From an uncultured Pseudanabaenaceae cyanobacterium (GTDB lineage Bacteria > Cyanobacteriota > Cyanobacteriia > PCC-9006 > JAAUQQ01): DNA of 63,328 bases. The notes beneath the pieces were generated by a model. The model saw nothing but the letters and a program-made list of their open reading frames with translations. It had not been told where the DNA came from and searched no databases. Of this stretch, positions 7,806-16,970 are shown in pieces (position 1 is the stretch's first letter; each line of letters starts with the position of its first letter). A program made the translations under genes and the position numbers. The stretch lies in contig CALIJJ010000046.1 of the NCBI GenBank assembly GCA_938017515.1, positions 1 to 63,328 of the forward strand, written 5' to 3'.

Positions 7806-8504
7806 ATGATGAATCCCCGCCCAATAACGTCACGCCCAATGAAATCACTCCCGATGAAATCACGCCCAATGAAGCCATTTCCAATGAAGCCACTTTCGAC
7901 GCTCCCGACCTTGGTGCCCACCTGTAAGAAACTACGGCGTAAGGAGTTGCTGTCTTTACCCGCAGATACGCTGTGGGAAATTGAATCGGGGTTTGTTCGC
8001 ATCGTGACCTGGGATGAGGAGGGCAATGTCACGACTCTGGGGCTTTGGGGACCTGGAGAGCATTTGGAGCTGTCTTCTTTTGGTATTTATCCCTATCAAG
8101 TTGAGTGTCTGACGCCCGCTCGCTTTCACCAAGTGACTGAAACGCCAGAACAGGCGAGTGTTCGTTTGCGCCACAAGACCCAACGGACCGAGGAACTCCT
8201 CTATCTTTTGCAGATTCGCTGTACGCGATCGCGCCTTCAGCACGTGCTCCATTGGCTGGCCGAGCGCTTTGGTCACTCAACGCCTGCGGGTCAGCTCTTG
8301 CCCCTGCGCTTGACCCACCAAGAACTTGCAGATTTGATTGGCTCTACCCGTGTCACCGTGACGCGCATCCTCAATCAACTTCAGAGTCAAGGCGAAGTCC
8401 AATTGCTCTGTCGTCAGATTGTGCTCCCCAGCCGTCCTTCGGCGATGTCCCTTCTCCCACCGTTTAACCGTTCGACCCCTCTCGCCCATGCCCAGAGCAG
8501 TTAG
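7806..8504 (+). CDS. Crp/Fnr-family transcriptional regulator
   Basis: A regulator of about 232 residues. The N-terminal half has a reduced cyclic-nucleotide-binding-like beta barrel (IESGFVRIVTWDEEGNVTTLGLWGPGEHL); the C-terminal half has the Crp winged helix, with LTHQELADLIGSTRVTVTRI as recognition region. No Fnr-type cysteine cluster is evident. The frame opens at TTG 7794; I use ATG 7806. The first 30 residues are a run of R/L-P-M-K units produced by five 15-bp repeats, so the true start may be a later ATG among those repeats. Signal ligand unknown; the domain plan resembles NtcA-related and PilB/SYCRP-like cyanobacterial regulators without matching one clearly. Confidence 0.87.
   Translation: MMNPRPITSRPMKSLPMKSRPMKPFPMKPLSTLPTLVPTCKKLRRKELLSLPADTLWEIESGFVRIVTWDEEGNVTTLGLWGPGEHLELSSFGIYPYQVECLTPARFHQVTETPEQASVRLRHKTQRTEELLYLLQIRCTRSRLQHVLHWLAERFGHSTPAGQLLPLRLTHQELADLIGSTRVTVTRILNQLQSQGEVQLLCRQIVLPSRPSAMSLLPPFNRSTPLAHAQSS
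7820..7894. repeat. 15-bp tandem repeat, 5 copies, at the 5' end of the Crp-family gene
   Basis: Units at 7820, 7835, 7850, 7865 and 7880 (consensus CCCAATGAAATCACG). Read in frame they give repeated P-M-K-S/P; four of the five units contain an ATG in the same frame, so each copy could act as an alternative start. Confidence 0.85.
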
Positions 8505-8515
8505 CGGTGGGGATA

Positions 8516-8541
8516 TGCTCCCGAGGGCACGGGCATTTTTT
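8516..8541 (+). terminator. Terminator after the Crp-family gene
   Basis: TGC(T)CCCG pairs with CGGGCA around AGGGCA and is followed by six T. It reaches into the stop codon of the convergent LysR gene. Confidence 0.6.
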
Positions 8542-9460
8542 ATGTCACCTGCTGACGCACCACTTGTCTGAAGTTTCCCAACGTTTGGGAAGTATTGTCT
8601 GGATGCCAAGCCATCGAGATTTGTCGTTTCAAACTGAGATCTTGGATCTCACAACACACCACCCCCGTACGTTGGACGTTGAGCACATTGCTGGGCAAAA
8701 TTGCCACCCCAACCCCCGCTGCGACCAAGCTCAACAGCGTTAGCATCCAGGTGGCTCGGGTTTGCTGAACGAGCTGGGGTTGAAAGCCTGCCTTCACGCA
8801 TTCCTCTAGAAACGCACCATAGAAGGGAAACGCCTCCGGTGAGGGCAGAATCAAGGGCTCTGCCGCGAGGGACTGGAGAGGAATCTGCTGTTTGTGGGCG
8901 AATCGGTGGGTTGCAGGAACAACCGCAAGGAGTGATTCCTGGGCCAAACATTGATGCTCCAACCCCGATGTCTGCAATCGTGATGGGGAGAATACCTCAA
9001 GACCCACATCGAGCTGGCGATCGCTCAGTGCCTGACACTGCTGCTCTGCGGTTAGTTCCCGTAGCTCGATCTCCACCTGGGGATAGCGATCGCAAAAGGC
9101 TCGAATGAGCTGCGGCAAAATACCGTTGGCGATCGAACTCGCAATGCCGACGGAGAGGCAACCCAGCTCTCCCTGTTCTGTTCGCTGGGCCTGGATAATT
9201 GCCCTGTCCAACTGCGCGATCGCCTTTTCAACCTCGGTGTGAAAGATGCGCCCCGCTGCCGTGAGCTGTAGTGGTCGTCGTCTACGGTCAAAGAGTTGAA
9301 GGTCCAACCGTTTTTCCAGCGCACGAATCCGTTGACTCAGCGGGGGTTGTTCAATGTGTAACCGCTCTGCCGCCCGACTAAAGCTGTTCTCGGTGGCGAC
9401 GATGGTGAGGAAATAGCAGATTTGTCGCAATTCCAGATGACTCAGTGATTGCAGATCCAC
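8540..9460 (-). CDS. LysR-family transcriptional regulator
   Basis: A 306-residue LysR regulator. The N-terminal helix-turn-helix is standard (LRQICYFLTIVATENSFSRA, then LHIEQPPLSQRIRALEKRLD), followed by the linker helix and a two-lobed effector domain. The start is a GTG at 9460. It diverges from the large oxoprolinase gene with about 100 bp between the starts, the usual layout when a LysR regulator controls its neighbour. The effector is therefore likely a metabolite of that enzyme, which is inference. I saw no convincing T-N11-A palindrome in the gap. The 3' end overlaps the terminator of the convergent Crp-family gene. Confidence 0.92.
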   Translation of the reverse strand: MDLQSLSHLELRQICYFLTIVATENSFSRAAERLHIEQPPLSQRIRALEKRLDLQLFDRRRRPLQLTAAGRIFHTEVEKAIAQLDRAIIQAQRTEQGELGCLSVGIASSIANGILPQLIRAFCDRYPQVEIELRELTAEQQCQALSDRQLDVGLEVFSPSRLQTSGLEHQCLAQESLLAVVPATHRFAHKQQIPLQSLAAEPLILPSPEAFPFYGAFLEECVKAGFQPQLVQQTRATWMLTLLSLVAAGVGVAILPSNVLNVQRTGVVCCEIQDLSLKRQISMAWHPDNTSQTLGNFRQVVRQQVT

Positions 9461-9560
9461 AAAATAGCTCCCACGATATAGTAACTTTCAAAAAAGATGC
9501 TTGAAGCTATGATGATTGATTCCTAGAGTAGAGGACATTGCCCCCCATGTGGATTGCGCC

Positions 9561-12500
9561 ATGCCTCAGTCGTCCCAGCCCCATTCCCAGCCCCAGCCCC
9601 AGCCATTAGAGCCCCGTTCTTCCTCAACCTTTCCCCTTTCCCCTGGCCAAGGCCGCTGGCAATTCTGGATTGATCGAGGCGGCACGTTCACCGATATTGT
9701 GGCCCAGGCGCCTGACGGAACTCAGCAGGTGCATAAGCTACTGTCGGAAAACCCAGAACGCTATGTCGATGCACCGCTCCAGGGGATTCGAGATCTCATG
9801 GGGGTGGCGGCGACGGAGCCCATTCCAGCGGAGCAGATTTCCATGGTGAAAATGGGAACCACCGTGGCGACGAATGCGCTGCTGGAGCGCAAGGGCGATC
9901 GCACGCTTTTGATCACCACCGTTGGCTTTAGAGATGCCTTGCGCATTGGTTACCAGCATCGTCCTGATATCTTTGCTCGGCACATTGTCCTGCCGGAAAT
10001 GTTGTATGAGCAGGTGATTGAGGTGAAGGCGCGGGTGGCTGCGGATGGAGCTGTTGTGTTGCCTTTGGATGATGGGGTCGAAGCGGAACTGCTGCGATCG
10101 CTCCAAGCTGCCTACGACAGCGGCATTCAGTCCTGTGCGATCGCCCTCATGCATGGCTATCGCTATCCCGCCCATGAGCAGCGGGTGGCGGAATTGGCAA
10201 CCCAAATTGGCTTCACTCAGGTTTCCGTTTCCCACCAGGTGAGTGCCCTGATCAAGCTGGTGAGTCGAGGCGACACCACCGTTGTGGATGCCTATCTCTC
10301 CCCGATTTTGCGTCGTTATGTGGATCGCATTGAACAGTCCCTAGGGAGTGGCCTGGGGGAGGATGACCAGGGGAACAGCCAGGGAGATGGCCAGGGGAAC
10401 GGCCAGAAGACCCCACAGCTCATGTTCATGCAGTCCAATGGTGGGCTGACTGACGCCCGCTTTTTTCAGGGGAAAGACAGCATTCTCTCCGGTCCCGCCG
10501 GGGGGATTGTGGGGGCTGTCCAAACCAGTCGAACCGCAGGCTTTGAGCGGATTATTACCTTTGATATGGGCGGCACTTCCACCGACGTTGCTCACTACAA
10601 TGCCGACCTTGGGAGCGGTCGCTATGAGCGTACCTTTGAGACCGAGGTTGCAGGCATTCGACTGCGGGCGCCCATGATGTCGATTCACACCGTTGCCGCA
10701 GGGGGCGGTTCCATCCTCGGTTTTGACAACGGTCGCTATCGCGTCGGCCCTGACTCCGCCGGCGCCCACCCTGGTCCCGCTTGTTATCGCAATGGCGGGC
10801 CGCTGACCGTCACTGACTGTAATGTCATGGTGGGCAAAATTCAGCCCCAGTTTTTTCCCCAGGTTTTTGGTGAAAATGGAGATCAGCTCCTGGATCAGGA
10901 GACGGTGCGATCGCAATTCATCACCCTTGCCCAAACCATTGCAGAAGCAACGCAAGACTCCCTATCTTCCCCCGAACAGGTCGCCGCAGGTTTCCTCGCC
11001 ATTGCCATTGACAACATGGCCAACGCCATCAAAAAAATCTCGGTCCAGCGGGGCTATGACATTGCAGACTATGCCCTCTGTTGCTTCGGGGCTGCCGGGG
11101 GCCAGCATGCCTGTCGCTTAGCCGAATCTCTGGGCATGAAGACGATTCTTATCCACCCCTACGCGGGTGTCCTCTCGGCCTATGGGATGGGCCTGGCCGA
11201 TCGCCGAGTGCTGCGGGAAAAGTCTGTGGAAGTGGGGCTCACTGTAGAGGCGCTTGTTTCCCTGGGGCAGAACCTAGACCAGCTCACCAACGAAGCGCAG
11301 AAGGAACTCGCGGTTCAGGGGAGTGAGGATATCGCCAGCGTCGAAGTGCTTCAGCAGTTGCATTTGCGTTATGCCGGGACTGATTCGTCTCTGCTGGTGG
11401 CTTGGGATGACCTGGCCGTGATGCGATCGCAGTTTGAGCAAGCCTACCAGCAGCGCTTCGGAATGACGATGCCCGATAAGGATATTGTTGTGGCCGCAAT
11501 CTCCGTGGAAGTGGTTGGAAAAACAGATACCTCTCCCGCCGCTAAGTCGCTAGAGCCACGGTCTGGCGCATTGGAACCCATTGCCACGGTGCCCATGTTC
11601 TCTGGCGATGCTTGGCAGGATACGCCCGTGTTTCAGCGTCAGTCCCTGCAAACCGGAGATGCGATCGCTGGACCGGCCATCATTTTGGAGCCTACGGGGA
11701 CGAATGTGATTGAACCCGGATGGGCCGCAACCATCCATGCCACGGGGGACTTGGTGATTACTCAGAGCACTAGCCAGGATGAACAGCGGTTCGTCTCTAC
11801 GGGGCGAGATAGCTTGGAACAGCGTTTATCGGCGCCGGATCCGGTGCGGTTGGAAATTTTCAATAATTTGTTCCAGGCGATCGCCGAACAAATGGGCTTT
11901 ACGCTGCAAAATACCAGTTCCTCCGTCAACATCAAGGAACGTCTCGACTTTTCCTGTGCCATCTTTGACCAGCAGGGGCAGCTCGTGGCAAATGCGCCCC
12001 ACATTCCGGTCCACCTCGGCTCCATGAGTGAGAGTGTTGCGGCCTTAATTGCTGATCAATCCATGACCACTCAATCCATGACCGCTCAATCCGGTCTCAC
12101 GACAAAGCAACCGTTCCAGCGAGGGGATGTGTTTGTCTCCAATAATCCCTATAACGGCGGGACTCACCTGCCCGACATCACGGTGATTACCCCAGTCTTT
12201 ATTGATGGTGATCAGCCCTTGTTTTTTGTGGCTTCCCGCGGGCACCATGCTGATATTGGAGGCATTACCCCCGGCTCGATGCCACCGAACAGTACCCACC
12301 TAGATCAAGAAGGGATTTTGCTGGATAATGTCAAGCTTGTCGCGGAGGGCCAGTTTCAAGAAGATCTGTTGCGATCGCATCTCACCACTGGACCCCATCC
12401 CGCTCGCAACATCGCCCAAAATCTCGCCGACCTCCAGGCCCAGATTGCAGCCAATAATAAGGGTCTCCAAGAACTCCAGCGGATGGTGGGTCAATTTGGC

Positions 12501-13445
12501 CTGGGCACTGTTCAAGCCTATATGCAACATGTCCAGGACAATGCTGAGGCGGCGGTGCGCCAGGTGATTGGACAACTCTGCGCCAGGAAAACGAGTTTAG
12601 TGAATACCTACACCGTTCCCATGGACAGTGGTGCCCAGATTCAGGTGAACATTACGCTGAATCCCGACAACAACAGCGCCATCCTGGATTTTTCTGGCAC
12701 GTCGCCCCAGCAACTCAGCAATTTCAATGCGCCCCTTGCCATTTGCAAAGCGGTTGTCCTCTATGTCTTTCGGACCCTGGTGGATGATCCGATTCCACTG
12801 AATGCGGGCTGCATGAAGCCGCTAGAAATTCGAGTGCCGGAGGGTTGTCTGCTCAACCCGAAATATCCGGCAGCCGTGGTGGCGGGAAATGTGGAGACGT
12901 CCCAGGCGATCGCGGACTGTCTTTACGCTGCGCTCGATATTATGGCTGCCTCCCAGGGCACGATGAACAATTTCACGTTTGGCAATGAAACCTACCAATA
13001 TTACGAGACCATCTGTGGAGGCTCCGGTGCCGGTGCAATGTTTAAGGGTACCGATGCGGTGCAAACCCACATGACCAATTCTCGACTGACGGATCCCGAG
13101 GTGCTGGAATGGCGTTTCCCGGTTTTAGTGGAGGATTTTTCGATTCGTCCAGAGAGTGGTGGGCTCGGCCAACGGTGTGGCGGCAACGGTGTTCGGCGAC
13201 AGATTCAATTTCGTGAAACCATGACAGCGGGAATTCTGGCGGGACGGCGCAATGTGCGACCCTTTGGGCTGCGAGGCGGAGCGCCAGGGCTGCTTGGAAA
13301 AACAACGGTAATGCAGGCAGACGGAGGGATTCAGCACCTGGGCTCGACGGATACGGTGGTGATGCAGCCGGGCGATCGCATCCTCCTAGAGACCCCTGGT
13401 GGCGGGGGCTACGGAACAGCCGAGAACAAAAACCACGACGAGTGA
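9561..13445 (+). CDS. 5-oxoprolinase / hydantoinase A-B fusion protein
   Basis: An ATP-dependent amidohydrolase of the 5-oxoprolinase (OPLAH) group, opening cyclic amides such as 5-oxoproline or hydantoins. The ATG at 9561 gives about 1294 residues; an upstream TTG at 9516 is possible. Domain order is HyuA_N ([14 protein letters not shown]), HyuA ([15 protein letters not shown] region, GAAGGQHAC) and HyuB ([15 protein letters not shown], then [10 protein letters not shown] and ETPGGGGYG). Bacteria often split this into two genes; here it is one chain as in eukaryotic OPLAH. Low-complexity insertions occur near residue 270 (QGN/QGD repeats) and 835 (QSMT). The N-terminal 30 residues are S/Q/P-rich. 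Divergent LysR gene probably regulates it. Confidence 0.94.
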   Translation: MPQSSQPHSQPQPQPLEPRSSSTFPLSPGQGRWQFWIDRGGTFTDIVAQAPDGTQQVHKLLSENPERYVDAPLQGIRDLMGVAATEPIPAEQISMVKMGTTVATNALLERKGDRTLLITTVGFRDALRIGYQHRPDIFARHIVLPEMLYEQVIEVKARVAADGAVVLPLDDGVEAELLRSLQAAYDSGIQSCAIALMHGYRYPAHEQRVAELATQIGFTQVSVSHQVSALIKLVSRGDTTVVDAYLSPILRRYVDRIEQSLGSGLGEDDQGNSQGDGQGNGQKTPQLMFMQSNGGLTDARFFQGKDSILSGPAGGIVGAVQTSRTAGFERIITFDMGGTSTDVAHYNADLGSGRYERTFETEVAGIRLRAPMMSIHTVAAGGGSILGFDNGRYRVGPDSAGAHPGPACYRNGGPLTVTDCNVMVGKIQPQFFPQVFGENGDQLLDQETVRSQFITLAQTIAEATQDSLSSPEQVAAGFLAIAIDNMANAIKKISVQRGYDIADYALCCFGAAGGQHACRLAESLGMKTILIHPYAGVLSAYGMGLADRRVLREKSVEVGLTVEALVSLGQNLDQLTNEAQKELAVQGSEDIASVEVLQQLHLRYAGTDSSLLVAWDDLAVMRSQFEQAYQQRFGMTMPDKDIVVAAISVEVVGKTDTSPAAKSLEPRSGALEPIATVPMFSGDAWQDTPVFQRQSLQTGDAIAGPAIILEPTGTNVIEPGWAATIHATGDLVITQSTSQDEQRFVSTGRDSLEQRLSAPDPVRLEIFNNLFQAIAEQMGFTLQNTSSSVNIKERLDFSCAIFDQQGQLVANAPHIPVHLGSMSESVAALIADQSMTTQSMTAQSGLTTKQPFQRGDVFVSNNPYNGGTHLPDITVITPVFIDGDQPLFFVASRGHHADIGGITPGSMPPNSTHLDQEGILLDNVKLVAEGQFQEDLLRSHLTTGPHPARNIAQNLADLQAQIAANNKGLQELQRMVGQFGLGTVQAYMQHVQDNAEAAVRQVIGQLCARKTSLVNTYTVPMDSGAQIQVNITLNPDNNSAILDFSGTSPQQLSNFNAPLAICKAVVLYVFRTLVDDPIPLNAGCMKPLEIRVPEGCLLNPKYPAAVVAGNVETSQAIADCLYAALDIMAASQGTMNNFTFGNETYQYYETICGGSGAGAMFKGTDAVQTHMTNSRLTDPEVLEWRFPVLVEDFSIRPESGGLGQRCGGNGVRRQIQFRETMTAGILAGRRNVRPFGLRGGAPGLLGKTTVMQADGGIQHLGSTDTVVMQPGDRILLETPGGGGYGTAENKNHDE
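10366..10406. repeat. 12-bp in-frame tandem repeat in the oxoprolinase gene
   Basis: Just over three copies of a 12-bp unit (GRCCAGGGGAAC) encode a [14 protein letters not shown] block that is absent from the family core, in a surface loop of the HyuA part. Confidence 0.75.
12056..12093. repeat. 15-bp in-frame tandem repeat in the oxoprolinase gene
   Basis: About 2.5 copies of CAATCCATGACCACT encode [12 protein letters not shown], again in a loop of the HyuB part. Confidence 0.75.
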
Positions 13446-13550
13446 TTATTCCGGTGTTGTCGCCGCCTGTATAGGGCGGCCGTTCCCTGGGCAATCTAGG
13501 GGTGGTTAGGGTGCAGCGAATACCCGTTTCCCGAACTCTATTTCGCTGCA

Positions 13551-15152
13551 ATGATGAACCCCAAAGAGCTGCCACAGCCCCTGGTTAAAGGGGTGGTCGC
13601 AGCGGTGCTAATTGGTGCTGGTACAGTCTATTTTGGCCGTGATGCGGTTTATTTTCCCAATGGCTCTGGGGGCGATCAATGGAAAATTGGTCGTGCCCAG
13701 GTCCATGTTTTTAATGCCCACGGTCGGCGCTCCGCTGAAGAAATTAGTGCTAAGGCGCTGGATTTGGTCAACCGCGATCGCGCCCTCAATGGCTTAGACC
13801 CTCTCCAGGTTGATCCGCGCTTAGCTGAGGTGGCCCAGGCCCACGCCGTGGACATGCTTGAGCATGGCTACTTTGGAACGGTGTCGCCCCAGGGAGAAGC
13901 GCTGGGTGATCGCCTGCGGACAGCGGGGGAAACGGCTTGGGTGGGCGAAAATCTGCTCGTGGGCGAAGCCTGGGGGGATGCCTTGGCCTATCAGCATGTG
14001 GAGCGCTTGGAGCGCCAAGGCATGTATCACCGGGGCCACCGGGAAAACCTGCTTAATCCGGACCACACCCACGTTGGCTTTGGGATTGTGGCGGACCCTG
14101 CCACCGGGGATGTCTATGCTGTGCAACTGTTCCGGGGGGGAATGCCGGGGGCGATCGCCGCTCGGGCCGCTCAGGAGACCACGCGGGATGGCTCGCCCAA
14201 GGTGTTGCAGGTTCAGCCCCAGGTGACGGCCTCGGAGACCCAGCCCGCGACGGCCCAGTCCCCGGCCCCCGACCCTTTCCGAGAGGCTGTCAATGCAGCC
14301 ACGGCGGCGGCTAATCTCACCCAGACGGCCCAAACCTCCCAGGAGTGGGCCATGGTTGCTGGGCATTGGCAGCGTGCGATCGCCAATATGAAAGCGGTCC
14401 CCGCTGACCATCCCCGCCATAGCCTCGCCCAGCAGAAGGCCCAGGAATATGGCAGCAACTTCACCTATGCCCAAACCAATGCTGGGGGCACGGTCGCTCA
14501 GTCCGTCCAACCCCCCACTCCAGGCAAGGGTGATGCTGCCGGAAGCACGACCTCAACGGCTGAAACCTCCTCACCCACGCTGGTTGCTTCGGTACCAGCC
14601 TCGGTTTCGGGGGGGGCGATCGCTCCAGTCCAGACGTTGCCCCAATCGGCCTGGCTCAAAATTATATTGACCCTTCTGGGAGGGGGGGCCCTAGCCTTTG
14701 TCCTGAGTGCTGGTTCCATGGGACTGTCTAAGTCGGATGCGAAGGAGATGCCGCCGCCGCCACCGAAGCTGAAGCAGAATATGCCCTGGGGGGTGATCTT
14801 TGCCAATGCGGTGCATGACTTGTGGGAGATGCAGCCCTTTTTCAAGAGTGAGCGGGTCTACAAAATGACCGCTGCGACCTCTGCCCATAAGCTCCAGCGC
14901 AAGCTCTACCGACGACTGTTGAGCCTGACGGACGATCAGGCCATGGCCATGCAACTGATTAAGGAAAATCTGCGTCGCCATCCCCGCCAGTCCGTTAACT
15001 GGTGTTGTGAACAGGCGATTAAGGATTTGGAGAAACAGCGGCAGCGGGAAAGCAGCATGCAACAGGGCAATCATAAGTTTGGGGATATCACCCTACCGGG
15101 GATGCCGGACCCAGAGACTCCAGATTTGGGAGATTCTGGACCGAACGCTTAG
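13551..15152 (+). CDS. CAP-domain (SCP/PR1-like) membrane-anchored protein
   Basis: A 533-residue envelope protein. A membrane or signal segment lies at residues 12-28 (LVKGVVAAVLIGAGTVYFG). The CAP domain spans about 60-220 (LVNRDRALNGLDPLQVDPRL, HAVDMLEHGYF, GENLLVGEAW, HRENLLNPDHTHVGFGI) and keeps the histidine and glutamate residues typical of the fold. A linker rich in A/P/T/Q follows, then a second membrane helix near 370-390 (LKIILTLLGGGALAFVLSAG), then a basic helical C-terminal domain of about 130 residues that I do not recognise. CAP domains occur in secreted proteins of unclear activity. Two membrane segments would place the CAP domain outside and the tail in the cytoplasm. It precedes the EcsC-like gene by 73 bp. 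Confidence 0.85.
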   Translation: MMNPKELPQPLVKGVVAAVLIGAGTVYFGRDAVYFPNGSGGDQWKIGRAQVHVFNAHGRRSAEEISAKALDLVNRDRALNGLDPLQVDPRLAEVAQAHAVDMLEHGYFGTVSPQGEALGDRLRTAGETAWVGENLLVGEAWGDALAYQHVERLERQGMYHRGHRENLLNPDHTHVGFGIVADPATGDVYAVQLFRGGMPGAIAARAAQETTRDGSPKVLQVQPQVTASETQPATAQSPAPDPFREAVNAATAAANLTQTAQTSQEWAMVAGHWQRAIANMKAVPADHPRHSLAQQKAQEYGSNFTYAQTNAGGTVAQSVQPPTPGKGDAAGSTTSTAETSSPTLVASVPASVSGGAIAPVQTLPQSAWLKIILTLLGGGALAFVLSAGSMGLSKSDAKEMPPPPPKLKQNMPWGVIFANAVHDLWEMQPFFKSERVYKMTAATSAHKLQRKLYRRLLSLTDDQAMAMQLIKENLRRHPRQSVNWCCEQAIKDLEKQRQRESSMQQGNHKFGDITLPGMPDPETPDLGDSGPNA

Positions 15153-15225
15153 GGGCTGGTTTTTACGCCCTGCGATCGCTTTCTCTGGGTTTTATCCTAG
15201 GACAGTGACGTTATGGTCCCTGAGC

Positions 15226-15900
15226 ATGTCTCCTGACCCCCAAGATCCGCATCCTCAAGATCCGAATCCTCAAGATCCGAGCCTGGCTGAAAATTTTCTC
15301 AACGATGCCGTCGAAGCCACCACCCAGGCTGCCCAGCGCTTGGTCCAGGAGGCCACCGAAATTCTCGGCGAAGGCGTTTCTCCCATTGCCGATAGTCCGC
15401 TGTTTAATCTAGCGGCTCGTATTCCTGGCATGGGCTGGCTTCTAGCGGCGGTGGGTAAGGTGAATGTGGCCAAGATTGAAGCTGAAATTGCTCAGCTTAA
15501 GGCGGAACATCCCCTCGATACGCCTGAGGAATTGAGCGATCGCATCATCAAGAGCGCTGCCATCACAGCGGGGGGAATTGGCCTCATTACCAATGTGATG
15601 CCGCCCCTCGCCCTGGCTCTGTTTGCGGTGGATCTGCTCGCGGTGGCCATGCTCCAGGCAGAGATGATTTTTCGCATTGCGGCGATTCACGGTTTCTCGC
15701 TACAGGACCCGGCACGGCGGGGTGAGGTGTTGACGGTGTTCACGACCTCCCTCGCAGCCTCCAGCGCCGTGAAAGTTGGACTTAGCACCGTGGAGCTGCT
15801 GCCCATTGTGGGAACAGCGGTGGGGGTCACGGGCAATGCGGCGTTGATCTATACGTTGGGCAATGCTGCACGTCAGTTTTATGCCCGGAAGGGGGCTTAA
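15226..15900 (+). CDS. EcsC/DUF697-like membrane-associated protein
   Basis: The frame opens earlier (15007) inside the CAP gene, but the ATG at 15226 is the sensible start and gives 224 residues. The first 16 residues are a repeat of PQDP units from three 15-bp copies. The body has an amphipathic region (LGEGVSPIADSPLFNL), then hydrophobic stretches separated by glycine and alanine (SAAITAGGIGLITNVMPPLA, LALFAVDLLAVAMLQAEMIF, STVELLPIVGTAVGVTGNAA). This pattern resembles EcsC-family and DUF697-type proteins. Same direction as the CAP gene, gap 73 bp, so they may be co-transcribed. Function unknown. Confidence 0.7.
   Translation: MSPDPQDPHPQDPNPQDPSLAENFLNDAVEATTQAAQRLVQEATEILGEGVSPIADSPLFNLAARIPGMGWLLAAVGKVNVAKIEAEIAQLKAEHPLDTPEELSDRIIKSAAITAGGIGLITNVMPPLALALFAVDLLAVAMLQAEMIFRIAAIHGFSLQDPARRGEVLTVFTTSLAASSAVKVGLSTVELLPIVGTAVGVTGNAALIYTLGNAARQFYARKGA
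15234..15279. repeat. 15-bp in-frame tandem repeat at the N-terminus of the EcsC-like gene
   Basis: Three copies of NATCCTCAAGATCCG encode DPQDP-HPQDP-NPQDP directly after the start codon. Confidence 0.8.
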
Positions 15901-15907
15901 AATGTCC

Positions 15908-15946
15908 CGGCCATTGTTATGCCCATTGTTACGCCCATCGTTATGC
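15908..15946. repeat. 12-bp tandem repeat between convergent genes
   Basis: Three copies of GCCCATTGTTAC/T, just after the stop of the EcsC-like gene and reaching the stop codon of the convergent gene at 15941. Confidence 0.7.
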
Positions 15947-16543
15947 ACTGATGGTGAAGTCTGATTTTGTCACCGATGGTGAGCCCATATCGCCACTGAT
16001 GACCGTCAGGATTAAATCTTTGTCACTGCCTTCTTTAGACAATGCAAGAAAGGCCCAGTCAGCCTTCAGCACTTCCAGGACTGATTGTTCTTTGCTGCTT
16101 TTTTTCGATGGATATTGGCCGCGTGCTGCGTTGTATTGATATCGCCAAACATCGCGATCGCCGATGGCCTTAAGCCACTGCTTTTGTATTCGGCTTTTCC
16201 ATTCGCGCACGACACCAAAATCGCGAGGGAGCACCACTAAATTTGGCAAAGCATGGGGCGTGACCAGAACCGAGCCATCCCATTCGAGTTTTAGCCACTC
16301 TAGGCCAGATATATTATTGATGATCTGGTGTTCATGGATAACTTCGATAAAATCGTGAACCTGAACGAGGCGATCGCACCATTCAAAGCCGAAAGCTTCA
16401 AATAGGGGGTGATCGGCCAAGCCCTCCTTCAGCAATATCTTGTACTCATCATCCATCGCGGCTATCGAAATTCGATCGTGACCTTCACGAATTTCTTTAA
16501 CAATAAAATCTTGTAATTGTTTTCCAGTATGCGGTTTTCTCAT
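15941..16543 (-). CDS. Hypothetical protein
   Basis: About 200 residues from the ATG at 16543 (MRKPHTGKQLQDFIVKEI); an earlier in-frame ATG at 16570 would add nine residues. Composition is that of a soluble, mixed alpha/beta protein. It contains FGFEWCDRLVQVHDFIEV and a basic tryptophan-rich centre (VREWKSRIQKQWLKAIGDR). I recognise no domain and no catalytic motif. It stands alone between convergent and divergent genes; AT content is higher and HIP1 sites fewer than in its neighbours, which could mean recent acquisition. An inverted repeat AAACAAA-ATAG-TTTGTTT (16588-16605) lies 45 bp upstream of the start and might be an operator. Confidence 0.6.
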   Translation of the reverse strand: MRKPHTGKQLQDFIVKEIREGHDRISIAAMDDEYKILLKEGLADHPLFEAFGFEWCDRLVQVHDFIEVIHEHQIINNISGLEWLKLEWDGSVLVTPHALPNLVVLPRDFGVVREWKSRIQKQWLKAIGDRDVWRYQYNAARGQYPSKKSSKEQSVLEVLKADWAFLALSKEGSDKDLILTVISGDMGSPSVTKSDFTISA

Positions 16544-16968
16544 TATTTTGGCCTCAAAAAACCTAACCATTTAGGACGGTCTGTGATAAACAAAATAGTT
16601 TGTTTTGCATGCAATTGGCACAACAACAAGTTAAGAATTGATTTTATCGAACTAGTCTGAGGTGCCAACGTCTCTATTACAGCGCTGGAATTACGTTTTT
16701 GACCTATGGCTTTGACGCTTGCTGGAGAGATGCAATGGCTAGAGCGACTGTTCGGTAAGGCATTTCGTTGCTAGGGGCGATGATTGTCTCTCTCCTGAAA
16801 GGTTACAAAACAACAAGGGAACCCCGAAGCTCTCCTCTAAAAGGTTACAAAATGTCTCAACTCTATTCCTTCTTAGCCTCGGCGTTCTCCTTGCAAACAC
16901 ATTCAGCCCTAAGGCTTCGCTGTGAGGCTGCGTCCTCGATCGAAGCCTTCCAATCTAAGCCTTCCAAT
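16544..16968. other. 425-bp non-coding region upstream of the hypothetical gene
   Basis: Holds the inverted repeat at 16588-16605, and a pair of imperfect direct repeats with the core AAAGGTTACAAAA (about 16789-16810 and 16834-16855). A plus-strand frame runs through it into antisense nagB and is not credible. Confidence 0.5.
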
Positions 16969-16970
16969 CT
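16943..16970. repeat. 14-bp tandem repeat, 2 copies, at the end of nagB
   Basis: AAGCCTTCCAATCT occurs twice in perfect tandem; the second copy runs into the nagB stop codon (CTA at 16969-16971). Confidence 0.75.

Noticed and set aside
9461..9560. A LysR operator (ATA-N10-TAT) in the divergent gap
   Set aside because: Spacing does not fit the T-N11-A rule and AT-rich text gives such matches by chance.
13455..13485. Weak hairpin after the oxoprolinase gene
   Set aside because: Six-bp stem without a T tract; not called as a terminator.
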